A stretch of 23,925 bases of DNA, taken from contig JBASNZ010000036.1 of NCBI GenBank assembly GCA_049657775.1, positions 1-23,925 on the forward strand, given 5' to 3'. Below the pieces are notes generated by a model. It was not told where the DNA came from and did no database searches. It saw only the letters and a list, made by a program, of their open reading frames with translations. The stretch is from JBASNZ01 sp049657775 (GTDB lineage: Bacteria > Actinomycetota > Coriobacteriia > Anaerosomatales > Anaerosomataceae). The translations under genes and the position numbers were made by a program. Positions 23,090-23,925 of this stretch are shown one piece after another; the stretch's first letter is position 1; every line of letters starts with the position of its first letter.

Positions 23090-23925
23090 CAGTCACTCGC
23101 CCCCGAGGAGTCGCTTGGAATCGCCAAGAAGTGCTCCACCATCCCTGCATCGAGCTGTGACCCCGCGACTCGCCTCAGCTCGGCCAGCGCCTCGCACTCA
23201 TCCATTCCCGGTCGATACGCGCGATCTGAAGTCATGGCGTCATAAGCATCCGCCACAGCCAAGACGCGCGACAGGAGAGGAATTTCCTCGCCTGAGATAC
23301 CGGAAGGATATCCGGTACCGTCCATATGCTCATGATGATGTCGAATAACCGGGACTACATCCGATAGGAACTCGACCTGCTGGATCAAATCACCGCCAAT
23401 CGTGGGGTGTTCACGGATTTCTCGCACTTCGCCTGCACTGAGAGGGTTTGGCGAAGTCAGAGTTGAGAGACGGACCCCGATCTTGCCGACATCATGAAGT
23501 AGAGCCGCTCGCTCCACGAGACTTGCATCCGTCGCAGGCAGTCCAGCCTCTTCGGCCAGCCGCCGTGCGTACACCGCAACTCTCTCTGAGTGCCCTCGGG
23601 TGTATGGGTCTTTCGCTTCAATCGCGCTCACCAGAGATCTGACCGTCGCAGTGTAGGCTTCAGAGAGCTCCAAGTAGACTCGGAATATTCGCCTTACAAG
23701 AGCGAATGGCAAGACAAGTAGCAGTAGCCCCGCCCAACTCTCCAAAGCCAGAAGGGTCGCCATCACGTAACCCAAGAGCGCTAGAACCAGGACGCTGCTG
23801 CCGTATGACAAGAAGCCCTGCTCTCGGAATACCTCGAAAACGGGACGCCCACTGATGATGCTTGAGCCGTATCCGACGAACAGCACATTTGCGATAAAGA
23901 AGACAAGTGCTCCTGCGGCTGCAGT
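23089..23925 (-). CDS. HD-GYP domain membrane protein (cyclic-di-GMP phosphodiesterase type), 5' end cut by window
   Basis: 278 residues are visible; the frame stays open to the right edge (residues upstream of a GTG at 23886 read AGALVFFIAN), so the N-terminus is missing. At least two transmembrane helices (VLVLALLGYVMATLLALESW, AGLLLLVLPFALV) precede a cytoplasmic linker and an intact HD-GYP domain: GHSERVAVYARRL, ALLHDVGKIG, REHPTIGGDLI, IRHHHEHMDGTGYPSGISGE and VADAYDAMTSDRAYR. HD-GYP enzymes cleave cyclic-di-GMP (some cyclic-GAMP) to linear or mononucleotide products. The catalytic HD and GYP motifs are complete here. It lies directly upstream of the degenerate paralogue, with a one-base overlap of stop and start, and upstream of the giant regulator. 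Confidence 0.93.
   Translation of the reverse strand, partial: TAAAGALVFFIANVLFVGYGSSIISGRPVFEVFREQGFLSYGSSVLVLALLGYVMATLLALESWAGLLLLVLPFALVRRIFRVYLELSEAYTATVRSLVSAIEAKDPYTRGHSERVAVYARRLAEEAGLPATDASLVERAALLHDVGKIGVRLSTLTSPNPLSAGEVREIREHPTIGGDLIQQVEFLSDVVPVIRHHHEHMDGTGYPSGISGEEIPLLSRVLAVADAYDAMTSDRAYRPGMDECEALAELRRVAGSQLDAGMVEHFLAIPSDSSGASD

Overview
The window is a chromosomal segment of a GC-rich bacterium. It is most probably a deep-branching member of the Actinomycetota, of the Coriobacteriia/OPB41 kind. That placement is an inference from three things: the high-GC codon use, the gene order secA-prfB-(insert)-ftsE-ftsX-ctp ... rnr-smpB-ssrA, and a DUF5317-like protein beside a giant MalT/SARP-like regulator. 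Nearly all genes are on the minus strand. Three small genes lie on the plus strand. I saw no insertion sequence, prophage, CRISPR array, tRNA or rRNA.

Layout. 1-1602 (minus): a three-gene run of a 124-aa unknown protein, a small multidrug-export (COG2426-like) membrane protein and a URO-D-like protein cut by the window edge. 1683-6677 is a translation-quality-control block: an ArfB-like stand-alone GGQ release-factor domain (plus), then ssrA (tmRNA), smpB, an M42 aminopeptidase and rnr (minus), with a one-helix membrane protein on the plus strand. 6802-7224 (plus) is an acidic unknown protein. 7221-10003 (minus) is ftsE-ftsX and an S41 protease: the divisome ABC-type complex and a likely secreted processing protease. 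10108-14695 (minus) is a tightly coupled five-gene operon: prfB, a PHP hydrolase, a YitT/DUF2179 membrane protein and a two-subunit transketolase. 14843-17599 is secA. 17924-23925 (minus) is an accessory-looking signalling block: an intact HD-GYP membrane protein, a second HD membrane protein that has lost the GYP loop, a 1098-residue STAND/BTAD (SARP/MalT-like) regulator and a DUF5317-like membrane protein.

How the genes fit together. ArfB-like protein, tmRNA, SmpB, RNase R and RF2 all act on translation termination or stalled ribosomes, so the left half is a ribosome-rescue neighbourhood. FtsEX, the S41 protease and SecA are envelope functions. The right-hand block joins cyclic-dinucleotide-type HD-GYP signalling to a large one-component transcription regulator, and its biology is the least explained part of the window.

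Regulatory signals. A recurring TGC-TA(C/G)AAT box, an extended -10 shape, lies 30-55 bases upstream of ftsE, prfB, secA and the 6802 gene. A palindromic version sits between smpB and its divergent neighbour. ssrA has a perfect TATAAT box and a strong hairpin just past its 3' end. Several gene pairs are coupled by overlapping stop and start codons, and two convergent pairs share their last four bases.
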